From the NCBI GenBank assembly GCA_937919435.1, contig CALFRR010000200.1, forward strand, positions 1 to 20,367: DNA of 20,367 nucleotides. Direction: 5' to 3'. Positions 13,460-20,367 of the stretch are shown in pieces. Under the pieces are notes generated by a model that worked only from the letters and a program-made list of their open reading frames with translations, did not search any database and had not been told where the DNA came from. This DNA is from an uncultured Alphaproteobacteria bacterium (GTDB taxonomy: Bacteria > Pseudomonadota > Alphaproteobacteria > Rhizobiales > Ancalomicrobiaceae). Position 1 is the first letter of the stretch, and every line of letters starts with the position of its first letter. A program made the translations under genes and the position numbers.

Positions 13460-14359
13460 TCAGCGCATGGTGAACACCGGCACGTCCATCGTGGCGAGGA
13501 CGTCGCGGGTCACGCCGCCGAGGATCGCCTCCCACATCGGGCCGTGCCGGAAGGCGCCGATCACCAGACCGTCGCCGCCGAGCCGGCGGACCTCGGCGAG
13601 GAGTTGCCCGCCGACCGAGCGGCCGTCGCGGGCCTTCGTCTCGATGTCGCAGGCGATGCCGAGCCGGTCGAAGAGACGGGCGGCACTCGCGGCGTAGGGC
13701 GGGGTTCCGGGCTTCGAGATGCAGACCACCGTCACCTTCTCCGCCCGTTTCAGCCACGGCGCGGCGGCGGTCACCGCGCGCTCGGCCTGATCGGTCGGCT
13801 TCCAGCCGACCACCAGATGCCGGCCGAAGGTCCGTTCGACGGGGCTCGGGTCCGGTGGTGCCAACAGGACGGGGCGCCGGGTATGGAACAGAGCGGTGAA
13901 CAGCGCGTCCCGTCCGTCGAGATGGATCGGGCGGCCGATCACCAGGAGATCGGCCTGTTCGGCCTCGGCGATCACCGCGAGATCGACCTCGCGGGGGTGG
14001 ACGCGCCAGGTGACGGGCGGCTGCGGATCGCCGGCGAGCCAGTCGTCGAAGGCGGCCCGGGTCCGGGCGAGACGGCTGGCGGCGCTGCCCTCCCAACTCT
14101 CTCGCAGGAGCTGGATGCCGAGTTCCTCGGCCGAGACGATGGTGTGTTCCGGGTCGAAGCCGACATGGACGGCGTCGATCTTCGCCTTCGGCACGCCGGC
14201 GACGACCGCCCGGGCACACTGGAGACAGGAGGCGACGGTCTCGGCCTCCGGCAGCAGCGCGAGGACCCGCAGGGGCGCGGCGCCGGGCTCTCCGGAGACG
14301 TCCGGGGCCTCCGGATGCCGTTCGCGTCGGATGAAGAAGGCGCTGCCGAAATCGAGCAC
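13460..14359 (-). CDS. Universal stress protein with two UspA domains
   Basis: The protein is about 299 residues with two tandem UspA-like halves. The first contains DAVHVGFDP and AEQADLLVIGRPIH. The second contains VVGWKPTDQAERAVTAA and ends GAFRHGPMWEAILGGVTRDV then LATMDVPVFTMR, the usual ATP-binding loop region, with a variant of the canonical G-x2-G-x9-G(S/T). Such proteins are cytoplasmic and act in starvation, oxidative or respiratory stress responses. I chose the GTG at 14359 because GGGAGG lies 7 bases upstream; the GTG five codons earlier (14374) would place that site inside the coding region. It lies 132 bases downstream of tRNA-Val on the same strand and probably has its own promoter. 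Partners are unknown. Confidence 0.9.
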   Translation of the reverse strand: MLDFGSAFFIRRERHPEAPDVSGEPGAAPLRVLALLPEAETVASCLQCARAVVAGVPKAKIDAVHVGFDPEHTIVSAEELGIQLLRESWEGSAASRLARTRAAFDDWLAGDPQPPVTWRVHPREVDLAVIAEAEQADLLVIGRPIHLDGRDALFTALFHTRRPVLLAPPDPSPVERTFGRHLVVGWKPTDQAERAVTAAAPWLKRAEKVTVVCISKPGTPPYAASAARLFDRLGIACDIETKARDGRSVGGQLLAEVRRLGGDGLVIGAFRHGPMWEAILGGVTRDVLATMDVPVFTMR

Positions 14360-14405
14360 GGGCGTTCCTCCCACGTCGGGAAGCTACACCTTTTTCGGCT
14401 CGGAT

Positions 14406-14420
14406 GCCGGACCGTCCGGC
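14406..14420. repeat. 15-base palindrome upstream of the stress-protein gene
   Basis: GCCGGACCGTCCGGC is a 7+7 inverted repeat around one base, located between tRNA-Val and the stress-protein gene. It may end the tRNA transcript or serve as an operator for the downstream gene; no T-tract follows. Confidence 0.35.
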
Positions 14421-14491
14421 CTAGACTTGCGTCGAGGCCACCCGCCGTCGTGCGGCGCGGCGAGCGGATCCACGGCGAATCGGGGAAGGAA

Positions 14492-14566
14492 TGGTGGGCG
14501 CGACAGGGATCGAACCTGTGACCCCTTCGGTGTGAACGAAGTGCTCTCCCGCTGAGCTACGCGCCC
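14492..14566 (-). tRNA. tRNA-Val (anticodon CAC), with encoded CCA
   Basis: On the minus strand the acceptor arm GGGCGCG (14566-14560) pairs with CGCGCCC (14502-14496). The D-arm has GCTC...GAGC, and the anticodon stem CTTCG/CGAAG carries the 7-base loop TTCACAC with CAC at the anticodon. The T-arm is CAGGTTCGATCCCTG. A discriminator base and encoded CCA (14494-14492) follow. CAC reads GTG valine codons, which fits GC-rich codon use. Confidence 0.97.
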
Positions 14567-14670
14567 CCGATGCGGAACGGCGCGATATAAGGGGCTGCCG
14601 CCGGCCGAGTCAAGCCGGCCGGCGGAACCGTCCCGGGCATTCGCACCGGGGGCGATCGCCCGGGCGCCGA

Positions 14671-15195
14671 TCAGCGCGGTTCGACGACCACCAGCGTCCA
14701 GAAGATCCCGTATTTCGAACGCGGTGCCGGTGCGGTGGCGAGCCCGACCCGGGTCGCCCGCGGGGCCAGCATGGTGGCGTCGTGGACCTTCGATTCGCGC
14801 CAGCCCGAGAAGGCTTCGGCGAAGGTTCGGTAGCCGGCCGAGAAGTTGGCGAGGAAGCTGGCGTAGCCGATCCCCGCGGCGCCGAGAGCGGAGTCGAGGC
14901 GGGCGTCGGCGACCGAATGGACGCGGTCGGCGGCCGCCATCGCGTCCGACTGGCGCTGCGCCACCGCCGCCAGGGTCGGATCCCAGACCAGCGGCGCGAG
15001 GCCGCGGTTCGCCCGGTAGTGGTTGATCATCGACAGCGACGAGGCGGGATCGACCGATTCGCCGGTCAGGTCGAGACGCCGGTAGAACGGCGGCGTCGGT
15101 TCGGTCGGAGCGGGCGAACGGGAACAGGCGGACAGGAGGGTCGCGAGCGCGACCGCGGCGAGGACCGCGATCCGCCCGGCGGAGGAAGAGGACAT
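14671..15195 (-). CDS. CAP-domain (SCP-like) lipoprotein
   Basis: The protein is 174 residues. It has a lipoprotein signal peptide with the lipobox LSAC and lipidated cysteine at residue 24, so it is anchored in an envelope membrane. The rest is a CAP domain (PF00188): INHYRANRGLAPLVWDPTLA, a QRQSDAMAAADRVHS helix, and FAEAFSGWRESKVHDATML, with a final VGLATAPA...FWTLVVVEPR strand pair. Bacterial CAP proteins of this type have no agreed enzymatic role. The ATG has GGAG 5 bases upstream. It lies 37 bases downstream of the mechanosensitive channel gene on the same strand, so the two are probably cotranscribed and may both act on envelope integrity. Confidence 0.88.
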   Translation of the reverse strand: MSSSSAGRIAVLAAVALATLLSACSRSPAPTEPTPPFYRRLDLTGESVDPASSLSMINHYRANRGLAPLVWDPTLAAVAQRQSDAMAAADRVHSVADARLDSALGAAGIGYASFLANFSAGYRTFAEAFSGWRESKVHDATMLAPRATRVGLATAPAPRSKYGIFWTLVVVEPR

Positions 15196-15232
15196 CGGGA
15201 CTCCGGAAGGTTCGAGGGACGACCGCGCGCCG

Positions 15233-17794
15233 TCAGGCGTCGGTCTCGGGAAGGCCGGTTCCGCCGCCTCGGGCGGCGGGACGGGCGAAGCGGGCGAGCA
15301 GGCCGTCGAGGTCCTCGAGCTGGCGGATCGAGATGTCGCGCTGGGCGAAGGGGATGTCGATGCCGAGTGCCCTCAGCCGCTCGACGATGGCGAAGCGCAG
15401 ATCGCTCTCCACGCCGAACGAGTCGTTGACGTTGCCGACCGTGCAGATCAGCCGGAATTCGAGGGCGTTCTCGCCGAAGCCGACGAAGAACACGCCCGGG
15501 GCAGGGAAGGTGCGCACCTTCGCGTGTTCGCGCGCGACGTCGAGCAGGGCCTCGCGGACCCGGTGCGGATCGGCATCGTAGGCGACGCCGACGTTGACGA
15601 TCGCCCGTCCGGTCAGATCGCGGTGCATCCAGTTCTTCACGTTGCCGGAGACCAGCGACGAGTTCGGCACGATCAGGCTGGCCCGGTCGAAGGTCTCGAT
15701 CTCGGTCGAGCGGACGTTGATCTTGCGGACGAAGCCCTTCTCGGAGCCGACCTCGACGAGGTCGCCGGCCTTGATCGGCCGCTCGGCGAGCAGGATCAGG
15801 CCGGAGACGAAGTTGTTGACGATCGACTGGAGGCCGAAGCCGACGCCGACCGCCAGGGCGGAGGCGACGATCGCCAGATTCTGCAGGTCGAGGCCGATCA
15901 CCGAGAAGGCGAGCATCACCGACACGACCATGCCGACGTAGCCGAACCCGGTGCGGATCGAGTTCTTCAGGCCGACGTCGAGGCGGGTCCGCGGCAGGAA
16001 CTTCTGATCGAGCCACCCCTGGATGCCGCGGGTCAGCGCGATGCCGGCCGCCAGGAAGACGATGCCCGACAGGATCGCCGACAGCGAGAAGGTGAAGCCG
16101 CCGATCTTGAAGCCGAAGAAGGCGAGCTTGGCGTCGGCGACCAGATCCTGCGAATCGAGGCCGATCGGGGTGAGCGCGGCGAGCACGCCGACGACGATCA
16201 ACACCAGCCGGGCGCTGCCGGAGAGGATGACGCCGATCTGCTCGACCGTCTCCCGCGAGAAGCCCATCGAGCGCACCAGCATGGTGCCGACCCGGGTCTT
16301 CACGTCGAAGGTGCCGACGATCGCCTCGTCGGCGAGCAGCAGCAGGATCGACAGCAGGCCGAGCACCACCGCGGTGCGGACGAACTGCTGGGAGACGAAG
16401 GCGGCCAGCGCGACGTGGCCGGAGGCCAGCGCGACCATCGCGACGATCGCGGCGAGCCAGCCGACCGGAATGATCCAGCGCCACAGCGAACTGCGGTTGG
16501 CGGCCGGGTCGGCCTCGCCCTCCGCCGCCGGCTCGGTCTCCTCTTCGCCGGCCAGCGACCGGGCGACGGTGCGCAGCATCAGCATCGCCAACACCGCGTC
16601 GATCGCCGTGAACAGGCCGGTCATGGCGATCACTTCGGAGACCGGCGCGGCGAGCACGTCGAACAGGCGGGTCACCGTGATGCCGACGCCATGGGCGATC
16701 GCCAGGATCGTCGTCAGATGCTGGAGGCGGTGGGCCGCCTGATCGGAGACCGTGGCGAGGCGCCACTGCGGCTTGCCCGGCGCCAGGATGGCGAGGCCGA
16801 GACCGGCGATCGCCATCGTCGCGCCGATCCCCTGGACCAGCGCCTCGAGGAAGCGGTCGATGCGCGGCGGGTTGAGATCGAAGGTGGTCAGCGCCTGGGT
16901 GACCGCCCACAGGCCGAAGATCGGCACGATCATGTTGAAGGCGACGATGCCGGTGGCCACCGCCGCCCGCCGCAGCACCGGCGGTGCCTCGACTTCGGGA
17001 TCGCGGGTGACCAGCCGGCCGAGCCGGCGCCGGATCACCACCAACAGCGCGCCGATCGTCAACAGCGCCGAGCCGACGGCGATCGCCGTCTCGCCGCCGC
17101 GCTGGCCGAGCAGTCCGAACCAGTCGCCGAGCAGATAGCGGAACGACGAGAGAGTGGTCGGAACGGCGGTGAGCGCCTCCATCCACAGGGCGGGCTCGAT
17201 CAGCGACCGGGAACGATCGAAGAGTTGGCTGGTGAAGCGGTTGCGGCGGGTGTCGCCGATCGACTTGACGATCTCGTCGCTCCGCAGCAGCAGCACCTGA
17301 GCCTGTTTGACCCGGGCCTGGATGGTCGCGGCGAGCTTCTGCTGTTCTTCTCGTTCGGCCTTCAGGGCGTCCGCCTCGACCGGCGGCGGCTCGTCGTCCT
17401 TGGCCTGAGGGGCCGGACCGAGCTGCTTCAGGCGGGTCTCGATCGCCTGGAGGCGCGGCGTCTCGGCCGCCTCGATCGCTTCCGCCGCCTGGCGGATCTC
17501 GTCGACCCGGGCGCGCAGGTCGGTCAGACCACGATCGGTCTGGCCCTGGCGCAGCACTCCGGCGCCGATCTGCTCGAGTTCGGCCTTCAACGAATCGAGC
17601 TTCTGCTGCACTTCGTCGGGCCTGGCCCTGACCGCCGGTGCCGGCGGCTGGGCCGGTGCGGCGGCGGGGGCCTCGCGAGCCGGCGCCGCCGGCTGGGACG
17701 AGGCGGCGAGCGCCGAGAGGGGGGCGAAGAGCAGCGCCAGCGCCAGAGCGAGGCGCGGCAGCGTCGACAGGGTCGGGGCGAGGGTGCGTTTCAA
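15233..17794 (-). CDS. DUF3772/MscS-family mechanosensitive channel
   Basis: The protein is about 853 residues and of the large MscS type. Signal peptide: KRTLAPTLSTLPRLALALAL and LFAPLSALAA. Next comes a Pro/Ala linker and a periplasmic coiled-coil domain (DUF3772; PDEVQQKLDSLKAELEQI, then ERTRLKQ-type helices). About ten membrane segments follow, and then the conserved pore helix AVGVGFGLQSIVNNFVSGLI with the MscS beta domain ERPIKAGDLVEVG and FDRASLIVPNSSLVSGNVKN. Such channels release solutes on hypo-osmotic shock. No ATG is available: I prefer the TTG at 17794, which starts exactly at the signal peptide, over the TTG at 17860; neither has a strong ribosome site. The CAP lipoprotein gene follows 37 bases downstream. 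Confidence 0.93.
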   Translation of the reverse strand: MKRTLAPTLSTLPRLALALALLFAPLSALAASSQPAAPAREAPAAAPAQPPAPAVRARPDEVQQKLDSLKAELEQIGAGVLRQGQTDRGLTDLRARVDEIRQAAEAIEAAETPRLQAIETRLKQLGPAPQAKDDEPPPVEADALKAEREEQQKLAATIQARVKQAQVLLLRSDEIVKSIGDTRRNRFTSQLFDRSRSLIEPALWMEALTAVPTTLSSFRYLLGDWFGLLGQRGGETAIAVGSALLTIGALLVVIRRRLGRLVTRDPEVEAPPVLRRAAVATGIVAFNMIVPIFGLWAVTQALTTFDLNPPRIDRFLEALVQGIGATMAIAGLGLAILAPGKPQWRLATVSDQAAHRLQHLTTILAIAHGVGITVTRLFDVLAAPVSEVIAMTGLFTAIDAVLAMLMLRTVARSLAGEEETEPAAEGEADPAANRSSLWRWIIPVGWLAAIVAMVALASGHVALAAFVSQQFVRTAVVLGLLSILLLLADEAIVGTFDVKTRVGTMLVRSMGFSRETVEQIGVILSGSARLVLIVVGVLAALTPIGLDSQDLVADAKLAFFGFKIGGFTFSLSAILSGIVFLAAGIALTRGIQGWLDQKFLPRTRLDVGLKNSIRTGFGYVGMVVSVMLAFSVIGLDLQNLAIVASALAVGVGFGLQSIVNNFVSGLILLAERPIKAGDLVEVGSEKGFVRKINVRSTEIETFDRASLIVPNSSLVSGNVKNWMHRDLTGRAIVNVGVAYDADPHRVREALLDVAREHAKVRTFPAPGVFFVGFGENALEFRLICTVGNVNDSFGVESDLRFAIVERLRALGIDIPFAQRDISIRQLEDLDGLLARFARPAARGGGTGLPETDA

Positions 17795-17820
17795 AGGAGC
17801 GACCGTCCGATCTCGTATGG

Positions 17821-17878
17821 GTGCGACATCAGAATCGCACGAAGCGCCTCTTTCGGCCAATGCCCGGCGAATGAGGCG
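17821..17878. promoter_or_regulatory. Inverted repeats in the mscS-brkB divergent region
   Basis: GTGCGA (17821-17826) pairs with TCGCAC (17835-17840) around 8 bases, and CGCCTC (17845-17850) with GAGGCG (17873-17878). They lie in the leader/promoter zone of the channel gene. A minus-strand TTGGCC (17860-17855), 18 bases and GATTCT (17836-17831) is a possible channel promoter. Either dyad could be an operator; no regulator is linked. Confidence 0.3.
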
Positions 17879-17929
17879 AAAGGGCAGCGATCGCGGGAGA
17901 ACCGCGTCGGTGCCACGCGAAAAAGGCGA

Positions 17930-17958
17930 TTGAACCGGACTGCCGGCTTCCCTACTTT
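17930..17958 (+). promoter_or_regulatory. Promoter of the YihY/BrkB gene, leaderless geometry
   Basis: TTGAAC (17930-17935), 17 bases and TACTTT (17953-17958) resemble a sigma-70 promoter. The expected transcript start, 7-8 bases after the -10, coincides with the ATG at 17966. No ribosome binding site precedes the ATG, which agrees with a leaderless mRNA. Confidence 0.55.
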
Positions 17959-17965
17959 CCGCGCC

Positions 17966-18883
17966 ATGTCGCAGACGGACACACCCACGCCCAATTCACC
18001 CGTGCCGCAACCGCGGTGCGACTGGCGTGCGGGCGTGCGAATCGTCTGGGGGGCGATCTACTGGGGATTGCTGCGCAACGAATCGTTCGCGCACGCCTCC
18101 AACATCGCCTTCGCGATCCTGTTCTCGCTGTTCCCGTTCATGATCCTGGTGACCGGCCTCGCCAGCTTCTGGGGCGGTTCGGAGCTCGCCGAAGCGGCGA
18201 GCCAGGGCACCGGCGGGATCTTCGCGGTGCTGCCCGAAGAGGTGGCCAAGATCCTCAAGCCGGAGGTGTCGGCGGTGCTGTCGGCCTCGCAGGGGCGGGT
18301 GCTGACGGTCGGCGCCCTGCTCCTGGTGGTGATCGTCACCGGTCTGGTGGAGAGCCTCCGGATGGGGCTCAACTACGCCTACCGCTCCTACGACGCCCGC
18401 CACTTCCTGATCCGCCGCCTGGAAGGCACCTTCTTCATGCTGATCGGCGGGATCGTGATCCTCGGGCTCGGCTTCCTGGTGGTGGTGCTGCCGGTGGTGT
18501 GGGGCTTCGTGCTGCCGCGGGCTCCGGAGATCGAACCCTACTGGTCGTACTTCAACCGGCTGCCGCTGGTGTTCTTCACCCTCGGCGTGCTGTTCTTCCT
18601 GATCGCGGCACATCTCTGGCTGCCGGCCCGGCGCCAGACGCTGGTCGGCGTGCTGCCGGGCATCTGCACGACGCTCGGTCTGTGGTTCGTCGCCGGACTG
18701 GTGTTCTCCTGGTACCTGTCGCATTTCTCCGGCTACGCCAAGACCTATGCCGGCCTCGGCGGGGCGATCGCCTCGATGCTGTTCTTCTACATCGTCGGGC
18801 TGATCTTCCTGCTCGGCGCCGAACTCAACCACGCGATCGAGGTCTGGCGGGGCGGCGGCGATCCGGCGGCGGGGGAAGCCTGA
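17966..18883 (+). CDS. YihY/BrkB-family inner membrane protein
   Basis: The protein is 305 residues with about six membrane helices after a short cytoplasmic N-terminus. Family features are SFAHASNIAFAILFSLFPFM near the start, VSAVLSASQGRVLTVGALLL and VESLRMGLNYAYRS in the middle. Near the end are TYAGLGGAIASMLFFYIVGL and FLLGAELNHAIEVWRGG. The family was once labelled ribonuclease BN by mistake; its members are envelope proteins whose function is still unclear, with roles proposed in transport and outer-membrane biogenesis. The ATG at 17966 is the first in frame with family similarity; the frame stays open far upstream only as an antisense shadow of the channel gene. It converges with the GT8 gene, six bases apart, with no terminator between. 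Confidence 0.93.
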   Translation: MSQTDTPTPNSPVPQPRCDWRAGVRIVWGAIYWGLLRNESFAHASNIAFAILFSLFPFMILVTGLASFWGGSELAEAASQGTGGIFAVLPEEVAKILKPEVSAVLSASQGRVLTVGALLLVVIVTGLVESLRMGLNYAYRSYDARHFLIRRLEGTFFMLIGGIVILGLGFLVVVLPVVWGFVLPRAPEIEPYWSYFNRLPLVFFTLGVLFFLIAAHLWLPARRQTLVGVLPGICTTLGLWFVAGLVFSWYLSHFSGYAKTYAGLGGAIASMLFFYIVGLIFLLGAELNHAIEVWRGGGDPAAGEA

Positions 18884-18889
18884 CCCGGC

Positions 18890-19795
18890 TCACCCCCCGA
18901 GCTTCCGCCCGAGCTTCCAGAACGCCACCTTGACCCATTCCACCACCTCGCGCAGGCGGTTGTGGATCTCGCGGGCGGCGACGCCCCTGAGCGGCGCGTC
19001 GCGGAACGGGGTCATCGCCCGGTAGCGCAGGAACACGTCCTTGGCGGCGTGGCCGCAGTCGATGTCGGTCGGCTTGCGGCGGCCGACGTAGTGGATCACG
19101 TGGGCGCCGGCGAACACCTCCGGCACGCCGCCGCGCTTGGTGCGGGCGGAGGACGCGTGGGCGTTGTAGCTCGGATCGAGCCGGCGCCAGCCGCCGCTCT
19201 CGGCGCAGGCGATGTTGAGCGCGTCCTGATCGACCCGCACCAGCTTCTCCGGGATCGCCCGGGCGATGCCGATCACCCGTTTCGACCAGCCCTCGTCGCG
19301 CCAACGGGCGTGATCGAAGACGAGAACCCCGGAGTTGAAGTAGGGCGTGTCGAGCGGCAGCCCGAGGCGCTCGTTCCACGAGGCGTGCTTCTGCTTGGCG
19401 AAGTCCTCGACCGCCGCCAGGACGCGGCCCTGCATGTCGAGATCGGCGATCTCGTCGAGCCGGCGGTCGACCACCGTGTCGCAGTCGAGATAGAGGATCT
19501 TCTCCTCGCCGCCCGGCATGACGTCGGGGGCGATGGTGCGCAGCCACATCGAGATGCTCGGCCGGACGGGAATCGGGATCGCCCGGATCTCCGGCGGGAT
19601 GGTCTCGTAGCGGTGGATGCGGACGCGGGCGGGATCGAGCGAGAGCATGATCGCGTCGCTCGCCGGCTTCGTCCGGTAGCAGAAGACGTGGACCTCGGAG
19701 ATGTCGTCGCCGCTGTTGGCCAGCGCCGAGGCGATCATCACCGTGGTCATCTCGACGTAGTTCTCGTCGGTGGCGCAGCAGAGCTTGAACTTCAT
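18890..19795 (-). CDS. Family 8 glycosyltransferase (LgtC-like)
   Basis: The protein is 301 residues, near the usual GT8 length. It starts MKFKLCCATDENYVEMTTVM, typical of the nucleotide-sugar binding strand and helix. The DxD motif is D104-C-D106 in ILYLDCDTVVD, expected to bind Mn2+ and the sugar nucleotide. Further signatures are PYFNSGVLVFD, VDQDALN and HVIHYVGRRKPTD. The enzyme should add a sugar with retention of configuration to lipopolysaccharide or another glycan in the cytoplasm. The ATG at 19795 has GAGGA 5 bases upstream; the longer frame upstream is Arg/Pro-rich and unsupported. The C-terminus is basic. It stands alone between brkB and ccr, so donor and acceptor cannot be told. 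Confidence 0.92.
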   Translation of the reverse strand: MKFKLCCATDENYVEMTTVMIASALANSGDDISEVHVFCYRTKPASDAIMLSLDPARVRIHRYETIPPEIRAIPIPVRPSISMWLRTIAPDVMPGGEEKILYLDCDTVVDRRLDEIADLDMQGRVLAAVEDFAKQKHASWNERLGLPLDTPYFNSGVLVFDHARWRDEGWSKRVIGIARAIPEKLVRVDQDALNIACAESGGWRRLDPSYNAHASSARTKRGGVPEVFAGAHVIHYVGRRKPTDIDCGHAAKDVFLRYRAMTPFRDAPLRGVAAREIHNRLREVVEWVKVAFWKLGRKLGG

Positions 19796-19880
19796 CGGTG
19801 TCCTCGCGGGGGGCCCCGACCCCGCCGGGACCGGAGGCGAGCGGACCCTAGTCCGCCCGCCGCGCCGGAGCAACCGTCGC

Positions 19881-19914
19881 CGACGACGGCGGGTGTCGCA
19901 TCCCGCCGCCGTCG
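19881..19914 (-). terminator. Terminator-like hairpin after ccr
   Basis: Arms 19881-19893 and 19902-19914 form a 13-position stem with one A-C mismatch around an 8-base loop, 12 bases beyond the ccr stop codon on the minus strand. No T-tract follows. It separates ccr from the GT8 gene. Confidence 0.55.
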
Positions 19915-19925
19915 TTCCGCGCCGT

Positions 19926-20367
19926 TCAGCCCGCCGGGACGGCCTCGCGGCCGTGGGCGAGGACGTCCTCGAGCGTCTTCAGGCCGGTGGTCGGCGCCGA
20001 CACCAGCACCGCCATGTTGCCGGGCTGATGCTGGTTCTTCCACATCTTGGTGTGGGCGAGCGGCACCTCGGCCCACGGGAACACCTCGGACATGCAGGGT
20101 TCGACCCGCCGCTCGAGCACGAAGCGGTTGGCGGCGGCCGCCTGCTTCAGATGGGCGAAGTGCGAGCCCTGGATCCGCTTCTGGTGCATCCAGACGTAGC
20201 GGGCGTCGAAGGTGATGTTGAAGCCGGTGGTGCCGGCGCAGAAGACGATCATGCCGCCGCGCTTGGCGACGAAGGTGGAGATCGGGAAGGTGGTCTCGCC
20301 GGGGTGCTCGAACACCATGTCGACGTTCTTGCCCTTGCCGGTGATGTCCCAGATCGCCTTGCCGAAG
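19926..20367 (-). CDS. ccr: Crotonyl-CoA carboxylase/reductase, 3' part (cut by window edge)
   Basis: About 146 C-terminal codons are present; the 5' part lies beyond the window. The reading frame enters with FGKAIWDITGKGKNVDMVFE. It continues through KRGGMIVFCAGTTGFNITFD, RYVWMHQKRIQGSHFAHLKQ and CMSEVFPWAEVPLAHTKMWK, all hallmark blocks of Ccr. The enzyme reductively carboxylates crotonyl-CoA to ethylmalonyl-CoA with NADPH and is the key step of the ethylmalonyl-CoA pathway for acetyl-CoA assimilation. It belongs to the medium-chain dehydrogenase superfamily. That pathway later needs B12-dependent mutases, which makes B12 supply important to this organism, though the riboswitch unit is 16 kb away. 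Internal ATG at 20318 is not the start. Confidence 0.96.
   Translation of the reverse strand, partial: FGKAIWDITGKGKNVDMVFEHPGETTFPISTFVAKRGGMIVFCAGTTGFNITFDARYVWMHQKRIQGSHFAHLKQAAAANRFVLERRVEPCMSEVFPWAEVPLAHTKMWKNQHQPGNMAVLVSAPTTGLKTLEDVLAHGREAVPAG

Noticed and set aside
15524..17965. Open plus-strand frame upstream of the BrkB start
   Set aside because: It is antisense to the MscS channel and low in complexity. Family similarity begins at the ATG at 17966, where a promoter also points.

Overview
This is a 20.4 kb stretch of a GC-rich genome. It is most likely an alphaproteobacterium of the Hyphomicrobiales (Rhizobiales) type. The signs are a crotonyl-CoA carboxylase/reductase of the ethylmalonyl-CoA pathway at the right edge, strongly GC-biased third codon positions, an RTX protein with a serralysin-type C-terminus, and a DUF3772/MscS channel typical of the group. 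I cannot fix the genus from sequence alone.

Layout, left to right. (1) 1-2170: a complete tRNA-Gly(GCC) with its terminator, then an AT-rich, foreign-looking block (about 420-1560) holding one minus-strand gene for a HEPN-type protein, then a small XRE-type DNA-binding protein. (2) 2171-3980, minus strand: the most interesting unit. A promoter-like sequence is followed by a textbook cobalamin (B12) riboswitch, then a 44-codon GTG-started peptide gene with a good ribosome binding site, then a radical SAM/SPASM maturase overlapping it by ATGA. This is a B12-controlled RiPP-like locus and appears to match the uncharacterised CbpA/CbpB ('cobopep') families. (3) 4260-8586: a CitMHS-type carboxylate transporter, an AtuA-like protein (DUF1446) and a separate AtuA C-terminal-domain protein in one minus-strand operon, with a divergent LysR regulator and LysR-box-like palindromes between them. 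(4) 8813-9505: two small plus-strand genes, a two-helix membrane protein and an MTH1187-type thiamine-binding protein. (5) 9767-13066: a 1099-residue protein made almost only of RTX calcium-binding repeats, with eight long repeat units. (6) 13460-15195: a tandem universal stress protein, tRNA-Val(CAC) and a CAP-domain lipoprotein. (7) 15233-18883: a large DUF3772/MscS mechanosensitive channel divergent from a YihY/BrkB membrane protein that looks leaderless. (8) 18890-20367: a GT8 glycosyltransferase and the 3' part of ccr.

How the parts may work together. In region 2 the riboswitch should make the peptide and its modifying enzyme respond to B12 status, most likely being produced when B12 is scarce. 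This links a ribosomal peptide to cobalt/cobalamin physiology, although its product is unknown. Region 3 reads as a substrate-induced uptake-plus-catabolism cassette for an organic acid. No type I secretion genes for the RTX protein, and no transporter or protease for the radical-SAM peptide, are present in this window.
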